Below are positions 50,760 to 59,066 of a stretch of 64,000 nt of DNA, piece after piece. The number at the start of each line of letters is the position of its first letter. Position 1 is the stretch's first letter. The stretch is from Gammaproteobacteria bacterium. GTDB lineage: Bacteria > Pseudomonadota > Gammaproteobacteria > Xanthomonadales > SZUA-36. Position numbers and translations under genes: made by a program. A model generated the notes under the pieces. It saw nothing but the letters and a program-made list of their open reading frames with translations. It did not search any database and had not been told where the DNA came from. The stretch covers positions 1 through 64,000 of the forward strand of contig JAUIBE010000007.1 in assembly GCA_030428105.1 (NCBI GenBank), given 5' to 3'.

Positions 50760-53564
50760 ATGCAGCTCAGACAGTCGGTTTTCGCAGTTATCGCATGTGC
50801 CGCGTTGTCGGCCCAGTCACAGGCCAACGAGCTAAATCGTGTCCCGAACGCTGGTTTTTCCGGGGACCGGGGGCAGGTCCTGGGAAACGTCACCGGAACC
50901 ATCCCTGATTATTGGCGCGCCTTTGCACTGGAGGGCGACGGGCTGGCCGTCTCGATCGTGCCGCTAGCGCCCAACACCCTGTTCCCCGGCAGCCCCGCCA
51001 CCAACGCGGTAAGGCTCACACGGACCGCAGGCGGCGGTTCCAGCGCTTTCGATCACGAGGCCAACGTGTTTGGACTCAACCCGGGCCATAACTACAAGGC
51101 CCAGGTCTACATGCGCTCGGGAAATTCGGGGGGCGCGGCCCAGGCGGTTGAGGTGGCTTTCCCCGTGTTCAACGTGGACGGGTTTACCGGCCGCCAGCCG
51201 GGCCGCTTCGAGGCCACGGTCGGCAGCGGCTGGACCAGGTACAGCGGCCCGGCGTTCATGGAAGCTGACGGCACCGGCGCCGATCTTTCCTTCAGGTTGC
51301 AAGACGACGGCGGTGAAAACTCGATCCTGATCGCGATGCCCACGGTCAACGGCCCGGCCTATGAAGTGCCCGCTGTTTCCTATCCGCCGGTTTACACGCC
51401 GGGTCGTGATTTTTCGAACACCGACCGCTACGTGGCAACCTCGGTATTCCTGTGGTTCACCGTCAATACCGGCCAGCTCTACGGGCCCTGGGGTCCGCTG
51501 GGTGGGCGCGGCAACTGGACCGGCGAGGCCCCGTGGTGGCGCGAACAGATCAAGGACATGATGGATGCCAACATCGATGTCCTCTACGTTGCTAACAACG
51601 GCTTTTTCTACCAGCGCGAGCAACTGTTCAAGGCCCTGGCCCAGCTTCGCCGGGAAGGCTACGACACGCCTTATGTGCTGCCGTTCCTCACCCCGGAAAG
51701 CATCTGGTTCGACGACCCGATCGACATGTCGCAGGAAGCGGCCAAAGACGAGTACATGGAGTGGTACCGCTACTGGTTTGAGCAGTACTTCGAGCAGGAC
51801 ACCGGCGACTACGCGGAAAGCCGCCTGCTGCACATCAATGGCAAAGTCGTGCTCAACACATGGCACAGCAACCCCGGGCGAACCGACAACCTGGATTCGC
51901 TAACCCGCAATGACGTGGAGTCGCGCCTGTCGGACTACTTCGGCGACACCTACCCGAGCTTCAACAACGGCATCTACCAGATCGCCACCACCAACGGCAT
52001 TTCGCCCAGTTTCTCGGATGAAATCGCCCACCAGTTCTCCAACGCGGAGTACTTTTCCACCCACACTTTCAACAACAAGCGGCCAGCCACGGTGATCGGC
52101 GGAATCTGGGACCAGAACATTCGTGATCCCGGCCTGTTTTACCCGCGCGATGGCGGCGTTCACTACGTTGAAGCCTGGGAGGCCTTGAACGCCACCCGCA
52201 ATGGCGGCGGCGGTCAATTGCCGGTCTACCATGCTTACGTGGAATCCTGGAACGAGTACGACGAGGGAACCGGCATCTACGAGGGCGATACCGAGGCGCC
52301 TTTCATCGCGCCGGAAAACCAGTCGGGCAATGATGACTTTTGGTCCACCACCGACAACCCGCGCGAGTACATCGACACTACTTATGCGGGCGCAACGGAT
52401 TTCAATGATCACCCGCTGCGCGATTCCCGCTTCCTGTGGAACGACTTCCCGGCCAGCATGGCGCCGGGCGAATCTGCCACGGTGCAGGTGCTGGTGCGCA
52501 ACGAGGGCGATGCCAAGTGGTCGCAGTCAGCCGGCTATCGCCTGAGCGAAGTCGCCAATGGACACGCCTGGGGCCCGGCCAATATCCAGATCGATGATGC
52601 CGACAACGAAATCGCCAGGTATGGCGGCGTGTTCCGCGGCCGGCCGGTGTTGTTCGAGTTCACCATCACCGCCCCCAATGCCCCCGGTGTTTACGAGGCG
52701 CAGTTCAGCATGACCCGCAGCGGGGGCGGCGCATTCGGCGAAACCCTCACCATCCAGGTGGCGGTGGGCGAGGAAGAAGTTGGCGAGGCCCACAGCGCGG
52801 CTTTCTTCAACCCCGCACGCGATGGCGAGGGTAATTACGTGGAAATCCTCAACGAGAACCAGGCCCTGGTGTACACCTTCTCCTACCGGCCCGACGGCTC
52901 GGGACCGGCCTGGTTCCTGGGCGTCGGCGACATTGAAGGCGGTTCCATCGTGATCAACGACCTGCTCCGCCCGATCGGCGCCGAGTTTGGTGCGGGCTTT
53001 GATTCCGCCGATATCAGCTACGACCCGGCCGGCAGCATGTCGATGGGCTTCGTCGACTGCCCGTCCAGCGGCAATGGCGGCACGGTCAGCTACTCGGGAA
53101 GCGAGGCGCTGGGCTACGAGGCGCTGCTTTCGCGCGCCGCGCGGCTGAGTGAAATCATTGCCTGCGATGGCTCGCGCAATGAGAACGCCCACCGCTCTGG
53201 CTCGTTCTTCAGCCCCGAGCGCGACGGCGAGGGCATCGTGGTTGAGTGGCTCAATGGCGGCCTGGTGCTGGTGATCATGTTCACCTACGACCTCGAGGGA
53301 GACCAATTCTGGGTGCTCGGTATCGGCACCCCGGACGGCGACAGCGTCACCATGGAGGCGATGTATCCCGCCACACCCACCAGCTGGGGCTCGGGATTCA
53401 ATCCTGATGAGATCAGGCTGGAGTCGTGGGGCACCTTTACACTGGAATGGGACGAAGAATGCGATTCGGTGGCTTTTTCCTACGCCTCCACGGTGCCCGG
53501 ATACGGCTCTGCAAATCGCAACTACTCGAGGCTGACTGGGCTTGCAGGCTTGAGCTGCCCCTAG
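50760..53564 (+). CDS. secreted GH99/DUF5010-like glycanase with RDGEG repeats, copy 2
   Basis: A 934-residue paralogue of the preceding gene with the same order: signal peptide, lectin-like domain, TIM-barrel-like domain with YVESWNEYDEG, NBR1-like Ig domain and two RDGEG repeats. Over 52476-52642 only seven of 167 bases differ from copy 1 (49533-49699), much closer than the N-terminal domains, which suggests recent duplication with local gene conversion. The second repeat keeps LVIMFTYDLEGDQFWVLGIG. Both copies may act on the same or related glycans. Confidence 0.72.
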   Translation: MQLRQSVFAVIACAALSAQSQANELNRVPNAGFSGDRGQVLGNVTGTIPDYWRAFALEGDGLAVSIVPLAPNTLFPGSPATNAVRLTRTAGGGSSAFDHEANVFGLNPGHNYKAQVYMRSGNSGGAAQAVEVAFPVFNVDGFTGRQPGRFEATVGSGWTRYSGPAFMEADGTGADLSFRLQDDGGENSILIAMPTVNGPAYEVPAVSYPPVYTPGRDFSNTDRYVATSVFLWFTVNTGQLYGPWGPLGGRGNWTGEAPWWREQIKDMMDANIDVLYVANNGFFYQREQLFKALAQLRREGYDTPYVLPFLTPESIWFDDPIDMSQEAAKDEYMEWYRYWFEQYFEQDTGDYAESRLLHINGKVVLNTWHSNPGRTDNLDSLTRNDVESRLSDYFGDTYPSFNNGIYQIATTNGISPSFSDEIAHQFSNAEYFSTHTFNNKRPATVIGGIWDQNIRDPGLFYPRDGGVHYVEAWEALNATRNGGGGQLPVYHAYVESWNEYDEGTGIYEGDTEAPFIAPENQSGNDDFWSTTDNPREYIDTTYAGATDFNDHPLRDSRFLWNDFPASMAPGESATVQVLVRNEGDAKWSQSAGYRLSEVANGHAWGPANIQIDDADNEIARYGGVFRGRPVLFEFTITAPNAPGVYEAQFSMTRSGGGAFGETLTIQVAVGEEEVGEAHSAAFFNPARDGEGNYVEILNENQALVYTFSYRPDGSGPAWFLGVGDIEGGSIVINDLLRPIGAEFGAGFDSADISYDPAGSMSMGFVDCPSSGNGGTVSYSGSEALGYEALLSRAARLSEIIACDGSRNENAHRSGSFFSPERDGEGIVVEWLNGGLVLVIMFTYDLEGDQFWVLGIGTPDGDSVTMEAMYPATPTSWGSGFNPDEIRLESWGTFTLEWDEECDSVAFSYASTVPGYGSANRNYSRLTGLAGLSCP

Positions 53565-53582
53565 GCCAAGCCCGGACTGAAG

Positions 53583-54989
53583 CTAACCCTTCAGCCTGGC
53601 CAGCAGATTTAGTACGCGGCTGGCAAATTTGCCGTAGGGCGGCGCCAGGAACTTGAGGGCCGAAAATCGCGCCTGGTGAAACACCGGGCGCATTTTCGAG
53701 CAGGCCTCAAAGCCTTCGGCGCCGTGGTAATGGCCCATGCCGCTTTCGCCCAGCCCGCCAAATGGCAGGTCGTGCTGGATCACGTGCAGCAAGGTGTCGT
53801 TCACCGTCACACCACCCGACGGAATCGCATCGATATAACGCTTAGCGAGTTCGCGGTTGTTGGTGAATGGGTACAGGGCCAGCGGCGTTCCACCGGCATT
53901 CACGTGATCAATCACTTCCTGAGGGTCGCTGTACGTCAGCACCATCAACAACGGGCCGAAGGACTCGCGCTGGCGGATCTGCATGTCGGCGGTGGTGTCC
54001 ATCACCAGTTGCAAGGGCATTTTGCGGGTTCCGGCGTCAGCTTGCTGGTCTCCGCACAGGTTGACGATGGTGGCGCCTTTCGATCGCGCATCTTCCAGGG
54101 TCTCAACCAACCGGCTGTAGGCCCGGTCATCAATCACCGAGGTGAAATCGGGGCCATGGATATCGGGTACATGCGCCTGCACCCAGCGGCGCGCCAGCTC
54201 CACGAACTGGTCTTTGCGCGCCTCGTCCACGAACACGTAATCCACCGTGGTGCAGATCTGCCCGGCATTGAACTGCTTGGCGTACATGATGCGCTCAACC
54301 GCTTTTTCCAGCGGGTAGCCCGGGTCGATGATGGCCGGGGATTTGCCGCCCAACTCCAGGATCACCGGGGTCAGGTTATTGCTGGCCGAGGCCATGACCT
54401 TGCGACCGGTTTCACCCGAGCCGGTGAAGATAATCAAGTCGAATGGCAATTTTGAGAACGCAATGCCAACCTCGCCCGTCTCTTCGATAAACGAAAGCTT
54501 TTCAGCGGGGAAATACCTTGGCGAGATCTCCTTCAGCAAGCGGCTAAGAGCAATGGAGTTTTCCGACATCTTGGCCAGTACCCGGTTGCCTGCCGAAATC
54601 GCCGCGGCAAGCTGCAGGAATGCCAGGTTGATTGGGAAGTTCCAAGGCAGGATCAGGCCCACCACGCCAAGCGGTTGCGGAATCACGCGGCTGCTGCCGC
54701 CCGGGAACAGGGTCTGGTCAACCGGCCGATGGCGCGGTTTCATCCAGCCGCGCAGGTGGTGCAGGCAGTGGTTGATGCCATCCAGCGCCGGGATGATCTC
54801 GGCAAACATGGTTTCGTGGCGGGAGCGGTTTCCATAGTCGCTGTTGATGGCCGCAACGATGGCGTCCTGGTTTTCGCTAAGCAAGCGCTTGAGGGCCAGC
54901 AAGTCCGCTCGACGCTGGCGGTAATCTGCGGCGGGGGTGCTCTTGGCGGCCGCCTTCTGCGCGGCGAACAGGCTATCGAGGGAAGACAT
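53583..54989 (-). CDS. calB: coniferyl-aldehyde-dehydrogenase-like ALDH
   Basis: A 468-residue aldehyde dehydrogenase. Catalytic Cys in NAGQICTTVDYVFV and Glu in VILELGGKSPAII; the fold-defining FTGSGETGRKVM and VNDTLLHVIQHDLPFGGLGE match the CalB group. It oxidises aromatic or aliphatic aldehydes to acids with NAD(P). Start at ATG 54989 (MSSLDSLFAAQK), 12 residues inside the longest frame. It faces copy 2 of the glycanase tail to tail. Confidence 0.85.
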   Translation of the reverse strand: MSSLDSLFAAQKAAAKSTPAADYRQRRADLLALKRLLSENQDAIVAAINSDYGNRSRHETMFAEIIPALDGINHCLHHLRGWMKPRHRPVDQTLFPGGSSRVIPQPLGVVGLILPWNFPINLAFLQLAAAISAGNRVLAKMSENSIALSRLLKEISPRYFPAEKLSFIEETGEVGIAFSKLPFDLIIFTGSGETGRKVMASASNNLTPVILELGGKSPAIIDPGYPLEKAVERIMYAKQFNAGQICTTVDYVFVDEARKDQFVELARRWVQAHVPDIHGPDFTSVIDDRAYSRLVETLEDARSKGATIVNLCGDQQADAGTRKMPLQLVMDTTADMQIRQRESFGPLLMVLTYSDPQEVIDHVNAGGTPLALYPFTNNRELAKRYIDAIPSGGVTVNDTLLHVIQHDLPFGGLGESGMGHYHGAEGFEACSKMRPVFHQARFSALKFLAPPYGKFASRVLNLLARLKG

Positions 54990-55051
54990 GCGCAGATGAT
55001 AATCGCGCCGGCCCGCCGCGGCCACTCACCGCGCGGACGGCGCCGGAACCA

Positions 55052-55669
55052 CTACTGCTGTGAGCTACGCAGCCTGGGTGCGGCAGCGCGTGAAAATCCG
55101 GCCAGATCGTCGGCTTGTACCCCGGTGGCCACGGTCCACAACACCACGCCGCTGTCCTCGACCAGTGACGCGGCCTGGTCACCCATGGTGTAGAGCGACG
55201 CCCACGCCCACGGGCCTTCCATTTCTTCACCGCTCCATCCGCTGGCCACCAGTTCCTGGTCGAAGGTCTCGGCGTAGCGTTCAGTGGAGGCGCTGGGGTT
55301 GTGTTTACGCAGTGTGCCGGTGGTGACCAGGGTTACGGTTGCAATGGTGCGCACCTGCCCTGCGTCCTCGCCTCTCGCCACCCTCGCCCAGCGGTCGTCG
55401 CTGGCCACCGGGTCTAGCTCGAGGGCGCACACCAGGTCATTGCTGGCGGATTCCGGTATACGCGCAACGGCATCGCTGGCCGGGTACTGCAAATTCACCC
55501 AGAGTTCATCGCCCAACAGGCTGCAAAGCTCGACCTCTGTCTCCAGCGCGAGCGGATGCTCGCCACCACGAGTGGCCGACAGGAGATACAACAGCAGGAG
55601 CACTGCAAACACCAGCACGCCAACGCCTGAAAGCGTACGCACCGGACCTGACAAACCAGCAGACTTCAC
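55052..55669 (-). CDS. hypothetical membrane-anchored protein
   Basis: A 205-residue protein with one N-terminal membrane helix (GVGVLVFAVLLLLYLLSA) and a soluble extracytoplasmic part rich in Ser, Ala and acidic residues (EVELCSLLGDELWVNLQYPA, EMEGPWAWASLYTMGDQAAS). Two cysteines (in VELCSLL and LVCALEL) could form a disulfide. No family was recognised. It is upstream of and co-directional with the aldehyde dehydrogenase gene, divergent from the dienelactone hydrolase gene. Confidence 0.6.
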   Translation of the reverse strand: MKSAGLSGPVRTLSGVGVLVFAVLLLLYLLSATRGGEHPLALETEVELCSLLGDELWVNLQYPASDAVARIPESASNDLVCALELDPVASDDRWARVARGEDAGQVRTIATVTLVTTGTLRKHNPSASTERYAETFDQELVASGWSGEEMEGPWAWASLYTMGDQAASLVEDSGVVLWTVATGVQADDLAGFSRAAAPRLRSSQQ

Positions 55670-55793
55670 AAGATTTCCCCTTAATTCAGGATTCTACGGT
55701 ACTCCATCCGCGGTTTTTCGCCAAATGCGCCGCGCTGCCCGGAGTGCTGTGTAGAATGAAGCCCTTCCGTCCACATCAGCCCAGGGACCGCAC

Positions 55794-56687
55794 ATGACCC
55801 AGCAAAACCACCACCCGATTCCCCAGGAAGCCTTCGACTGGTATGACGAATACGCCCACGGACTGATCAGCCGAAGGGCATTTCTGGATCGTCTCGCCGG
55901 GCTCTCGGCTGCCGGATTTTCGATGGCCGTACTGCTGCCCGCACTGATGCCCAACTACGCGCTGGCAGAGCAGGTTTCCTTCAACGACGAGGACATCACG
56001 CCCACCTACGAGAAATTTGAATCTCCGCTTGGCCATGGCGAAGGACGAGGTTACCTGGTGCGCCCCAGCGCGCTGGAAGACACCGCGCCCGTGGTGCTGG
56101 TGGTGCACGAAAACCGTGGCCTCAACCCGTACGTCAAGGATGTCGCCCGGCGCGCCGCCAAGGCCGGTTTTATCGCGTTTGCGCCGGATGCGCTGTACCC
56201 GGTGGGCGGCTACCCAGGCAACGACGACGAAGGCCGCGCCATGCAGCGTGAACTGGATCGCGCCAAGGTGGAACAGGATTTTATCGCCGCCGCCCGCTAC
56301 TTGAAGGCTCTGCCAGGCAGCAACGGCCAGTTGGGCGCGGTGGGCTTTTGTTTTGGCGGTTACGTGGTGAACATGCTGGCCGCGGTGATGCCCGATGAAC
56401 TGAATGCGGGCGTGCCGTTCTATGGCACACCGGCAGCGGAAGAAATCCGCGGCCAGGTGCGCGGGCCACTGATGGTGCAACTGGCCGAGCTGGACGAGCG
56501 CGTCAACGATACCTGGCCCGATTACGAGCAGACCCTGAAGGCCAATGGCGCCGACTACGTGATGCACATGTACCCCGGCACCAACCACGGCTTCCACAAC
56601 GATTCCACCGCGCGCTATGACCCGGAGGCGGCCGAACTGGCCTGGTCACGAACGATCGAATTTTTTAACCAGCACCTGACCGGTTAA
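55794..56687 (+). CDS. exported dienelactone hydrolase family protein
   Basis: A 297-residue alpha/beta hydrolase. Residues 27-55 look like a Tat signal (SRRAFLDRLAGLSAAGFSMA). The nucleophile motif is GFCFGGYV (Cys), the acid in LAELDERV and the His in GTNHGFHND, the Cys-Asp-His triad of dienelactone hydrolases. It may hydrolyse lactones or esters in the periplasm. Aromatic-degradation partners are not present beyond the aldehyde dehydrogenase. Confidence 0.88.
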   Translation: MTQQNHHPIPQEAFDWYDEYAHGLISRRAFLDRLAGLSAAGFSMAVLLPALMPNYALAEQVSFNDEDITPTYEKFESPLGHGEGRGYLVRPSALEDTAPVVLVVHENRGLNPYVKDVARRAAKAGFIAFAPDALYPVGGYPGNDDEGRAMQRELDRAKVEQDFIAAARYLKALPGSNGQLGAVGFCFGGYVVNMLAAVMPDELNAGVPFYGTPAAEEIRGQVRGPLMVQLAELDERVNDTWPDYEQTLKANGADYVMHMYPGTNHGFHNDSTARYDPEAAELAWSRTIEFFNQHLTG

Positions 56688-56690
56688 TTC

Positions 56691-56727
56691 AAAAAAAAAC
56701 CCTGCCGCCACTTGCGTGGCGACAGGG
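56691..56727 (-). terminator. intrinsic terminator for ahpCD
   Basis: CCCTGCCGCCAC (56700-56711), loop TTGC, GTGGCGACAGGG (56716-56727), one mismatch. The A-run at 56691-56699 gives a U-run on the minus strand, so it ends the ahpC-ahpD transcript; it may also serve the convergent hydrolase gene. Confidence 0.85.
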
Positions 56728-56763
56728 CCGTCTTGCCTTGCTACTTGCTTCGCTTGCCCTGTG

Positions 56764-57318
56764 TCAGGCAGCTTTCTGCGCAGAACCCGCCACGGCAGAT
56801 TCCAGCGCAACAGCGAGGCCATGCACCACCGAAGCGATGCGAACCGCACTTTGCACGCCATCGGCGGTGATTCCGCCCTGGCGCACGATCTTTTCATGCG
56901 ACGACACGCAGGCGCCGCAGCCGTTGATGGCGGAAACCGCGAGCGAGTAAAGCTCGAAGTCCACCTTGTCCACGCCCGGATTGCCGATCACGGTCATCCG
57001 CAGCCTGGCCGGCTTGGAGGCGTACTCGTCGTTATCCACCAGGTGCACGAAACGGTAGTAAATGTTGTTCATGCCCATGATGGACGCCGCCGCCCGCGCC
57101 GCGTTGCGTTGCGCCTCGTCGAGGTTGCCCTCGGTCAGCGCTTCGAACTCGGCCAGCAGCGTGGCGTTGCGTGACGCCACCGCGCAAGCCAGGGCCGTGG
57201 CCAGGATCTGCTCCTGGCTCAGGCCTGGCGCACCCTCGGGGGTGAGGATGCTGGTCAGGTTCAGTTTCAGGTCCTTGGCGTGATCGGGGACCAGGTCCTT
57301 GATGTTGCTAAGGTCCAT
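56764..57318 (-). CDS. ahpD: alkyl hydroperoxidase AhpD family protein
   Basis: A 184-residue carboxymuconolactone-decarboxylase-fold protein. The redox pair is in INGCGACVSSHEKIVRQGG (Cys-Gly-Ala-Cys) with the proton-relay His three residues later. AhpD reduces AhpC and itself is recharged by lipoylated enzymes in characterised systems. It follows ahpC by 18 bases on the same strand and forms its likely operon partner, replacing the AhpF-type reductase. Confidence 0.93.
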   Translation of the reverse strand: MDLSNIKDLVPDHAKDLKLNLTSILTPEGAPGLSQEQILATALACAVASRNATLLAEFEALTEGNLDEAQRNAARAAASIMGMNNIYYRFVHLVDNDEYASKPARLRMTVIGNPGVDKVDFELYSLAVSAINGCGACVSSHEKIVRQGGITADGVQSAVRIASVVHGLAVALESAVAGSAQKAA

Positions 57319-57336
57319 GACTCTTCTCCTTCGCGC

Positions 57337-57873
57337 TTAGGCGACCTTCAGGGTGTCTTCGCCAGCCTGCCAGTTGCAGGGGCACAGCTCGTCGGTCTGC
57401 AGCGCGTCCAGCACACGCAGAACCTCGTTCACGTTGCGGCCCACGCTCATGTCGGTGACCGAAGCGAAGCGGATGATGCCGTGCGGGTCGACGATGAAAG
57501 TTGCACGCATGGCAACGCCTTCTTCATCGAGAATGCCCAGCGCCGAGCTCAGGTCCTTGTTCAGGTCGGCCAGCATCGGGAACGGCAGGCCGGTGAGATC
57601 CGCGTGGTCCTTGCGCCATGCCAGGTGAACGAACTCGCTGTCTACCGATGCACCCAGCACCTGGGCGTCACGATCGGCAAACTCGTCGTTCAGGCGGCCA
57701 AATTCAGCAATCTCGGTCGGGCACACGAAGGTGAAATCCTTGGGCCAGAAGAACACGACTTTCCACTTTCCTTCGTAGGACTTGTCGGTGATGGTTTCAA
57801 ACGCATTGGCCAGGTCTTCTGAAACGGTGGCCTTGAGAGAAAATTCAGGAAATTGATCGCGCACGGTCAGCAT
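57337..57873 (-). CDS. ahpC: alkyl hydroperoxide reductase AhpC (peroxiredoxin)
   Basis: A 178-residue two-Cys peroxiredoxin. Peroxidatic Cys in DFTFVCPTE and resolving Cys in ELCPCNWQAGED. The start ATG at 57873 has GGAGG nine bases upstream; a slightly longer frame is less likely. It reduces hydroperoxides and takes electrons via AhpD. A near-perfect inverted repeat lies about 100 bases upstream. The AhpC-AhpD pairing resembles that in actinobacteria and some proteobacteria. Confidence 0.95.
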   Translation of the reverse strand: MLTVRDQFPEFSLKATVSEDLANAFETITDKSYEGKWKVVFFWPKDFTFVCPTEIAEFGRLNDEFADRDAQVLGASVDSEFVHLAWRKDHADLTGLPFPMLADLNKDLSSALGILDEEGVAMRATFIVDPHGIIRFASVTDMSVGRNVNEVLRVLDALQTDELCPCNWQAGEDTLKVA

Positions 57874-57970
57874 GGGGTAAACCTCCAAAGTGGTTAGTTC
57901 GATAAAAAGTGTTGAACAGGAAATATGTGTCTGGGCGTTACTTTATCAATGACACATGTATTTGACTAAT

Positions 57971-57994
57971 GAATTAACCTGATTGGGTCAATTC
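57971..57994. promoter_or_regulatory. inverted repeat upstream of ahpC
   Basis: GAATTAACC, spacer TGATTG, GGTCAATTC: nine-base arms with one mismatch, about 98 bases before the ahpC start. AT-rich surroundings suit a promoter. It could bind a peroxide- or stress-responsive regulator. It does not fit the spaced ATAG/CTAT layout of OxyR. Confidence 0.45.
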
Positions 57995-58004
57995 ACAAAA
58001 GCTA

Positions 58005-59066
58005 TCAATTGGCGGCGCCGGGCAACGCTCCCTGTGTCAACGCTTCTGACGACGCGACCGCCAGGGAAACCATCTCGCCAACAGCCACCGCACACTCACC
58101 GCGATGGCGGGCCCGCACGGCAAAATCGGTACCGCCGGCAGACTTGCACGCCACGCTGATCATCTGCCCATCTCCCAGGAACTGCAGGTCCGTCACCTTG
58201 CCCCGGGCTATGGCCTGGCCTGGCTGGCCCTGCATCACGCGAACAGCCTCTGGGCGAAGCCACACCTCATTTGCCGCCACTGATTCCGGCTCGATGCCCT
58301 CGATGCCAGCGGCGTCGTCAAGGTTGGCCCGATCGATAAAGTTACACGGCCCGAATGACTCGGCGATATAGCGATTGGCCGGCGCCGCGTAGATCTCGGC
58401 TGGCGTGCCGGTCTGCTGAACCTGTCCGGACTTCAGCACGATGATGCGGTCGGCAACAGCCAGCGCATCGGCGGTGTTGTGGGTGACCAGGATGGTGGTG
58501 GTTTCGCGCTGCCGCACCAGGGCCCTGGTTTCATCACGCAAGGTTTCGCGCAGCGATTCATCCAGGCTGCTGAAAGGCTCATCCATCAACAGCAATCTTG
58601 GGTTCGGAGCCAACGCCCTCGCCAGCGCAGCGCGTTGGCGCTCCCCGCCGGAAAGTTCGTGCGGGTAACGGTCGGAAAAATCGCTCATGCCCACCAGGCC
58701 GAGCAGCTCCTCGACCACGGCATTCGCCTGCGCGCCCCGGCCCAGGCCAAACGCCACGTTCTGGCGCACGTCCAGGTGCGGAAACAGGGCGTGGTTCTGG
58801 AACACGAAGCCCATGTGACGCTTTTCGGGCGGCACCAGCAGACGGTTGGTGCGAGTGAGCACCTCGCCATCCAGTCGCACTTCGCCCTGGTCGGGGGTTT
58901 CCAGTCCCGCCAGGATTCGTAGCAGCGAGGTCTTGCCACTTCCGCTGGCGCCAACCAGTGCAATGAACTCCCCCGGCTCGACCTCGAACCCAACCCCGTC
59001 CAGCGCGGCGCTTTCCGCTCTTGGAAACCGCTTGCTGATGGCCGATACCTGCAACAAAGTGCTCAT
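58005..59066 (-). CDS. fbpC: ferric iron ABC transporter ATPase
   Basis: A 353-residue ATPase of the FbpC/AfuC type. Walker A GASGSGKTS, signature LSGGERQRAAL, Walker B LLLMDEPFSSLD, and a C-terminal TOBE-like domain (EVWLRPEAVRVM, VTDLQFLGDGQMISV). Start at ATG 59066, overlapping the permease stop by four bases; the longer frame upstream lies inside the permease gene. It powers Fe(III) uptake with the permease and binding protein encoded upstream. Confidence 0.92.
   Translation of the reverse strand: MSTLLQVSAISKRFPRAESAALDGVGFEVEPGEFIALVGASGSGKTSLLRILAGLETPDQGEVRLDGEVLTRTNRLLVPPEKRHMGFVFQNHALFPHLDVRQNVAFGLGRGAQANAVVEELLGLVGMSDFSDRYPHELSGGERQRAALARALAPNPRLLLMDEPFSSLDESLRETLRDETRALVRQRETTTILVTHNTADALAVADRIIVLKSGQVQQTGTPAEIYAAPANRYIAESFGPCNFIDRANLDDAAGIEGIEPESVAANEVWLRPEAVRVMQGQPGQAIARGKVTDLQFLGDGQMISVACKSAGGTDFAVRARHRGECAVAVGEMVSLAVASSEALTQGALPGAAN

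Noticed and set aside
57890-58004. OxyR-type site upstream of ahpC
   Set aside because: A GATAG and scattered ATAG-like words exist, but the four-element spacing of OxyR sites is not met.
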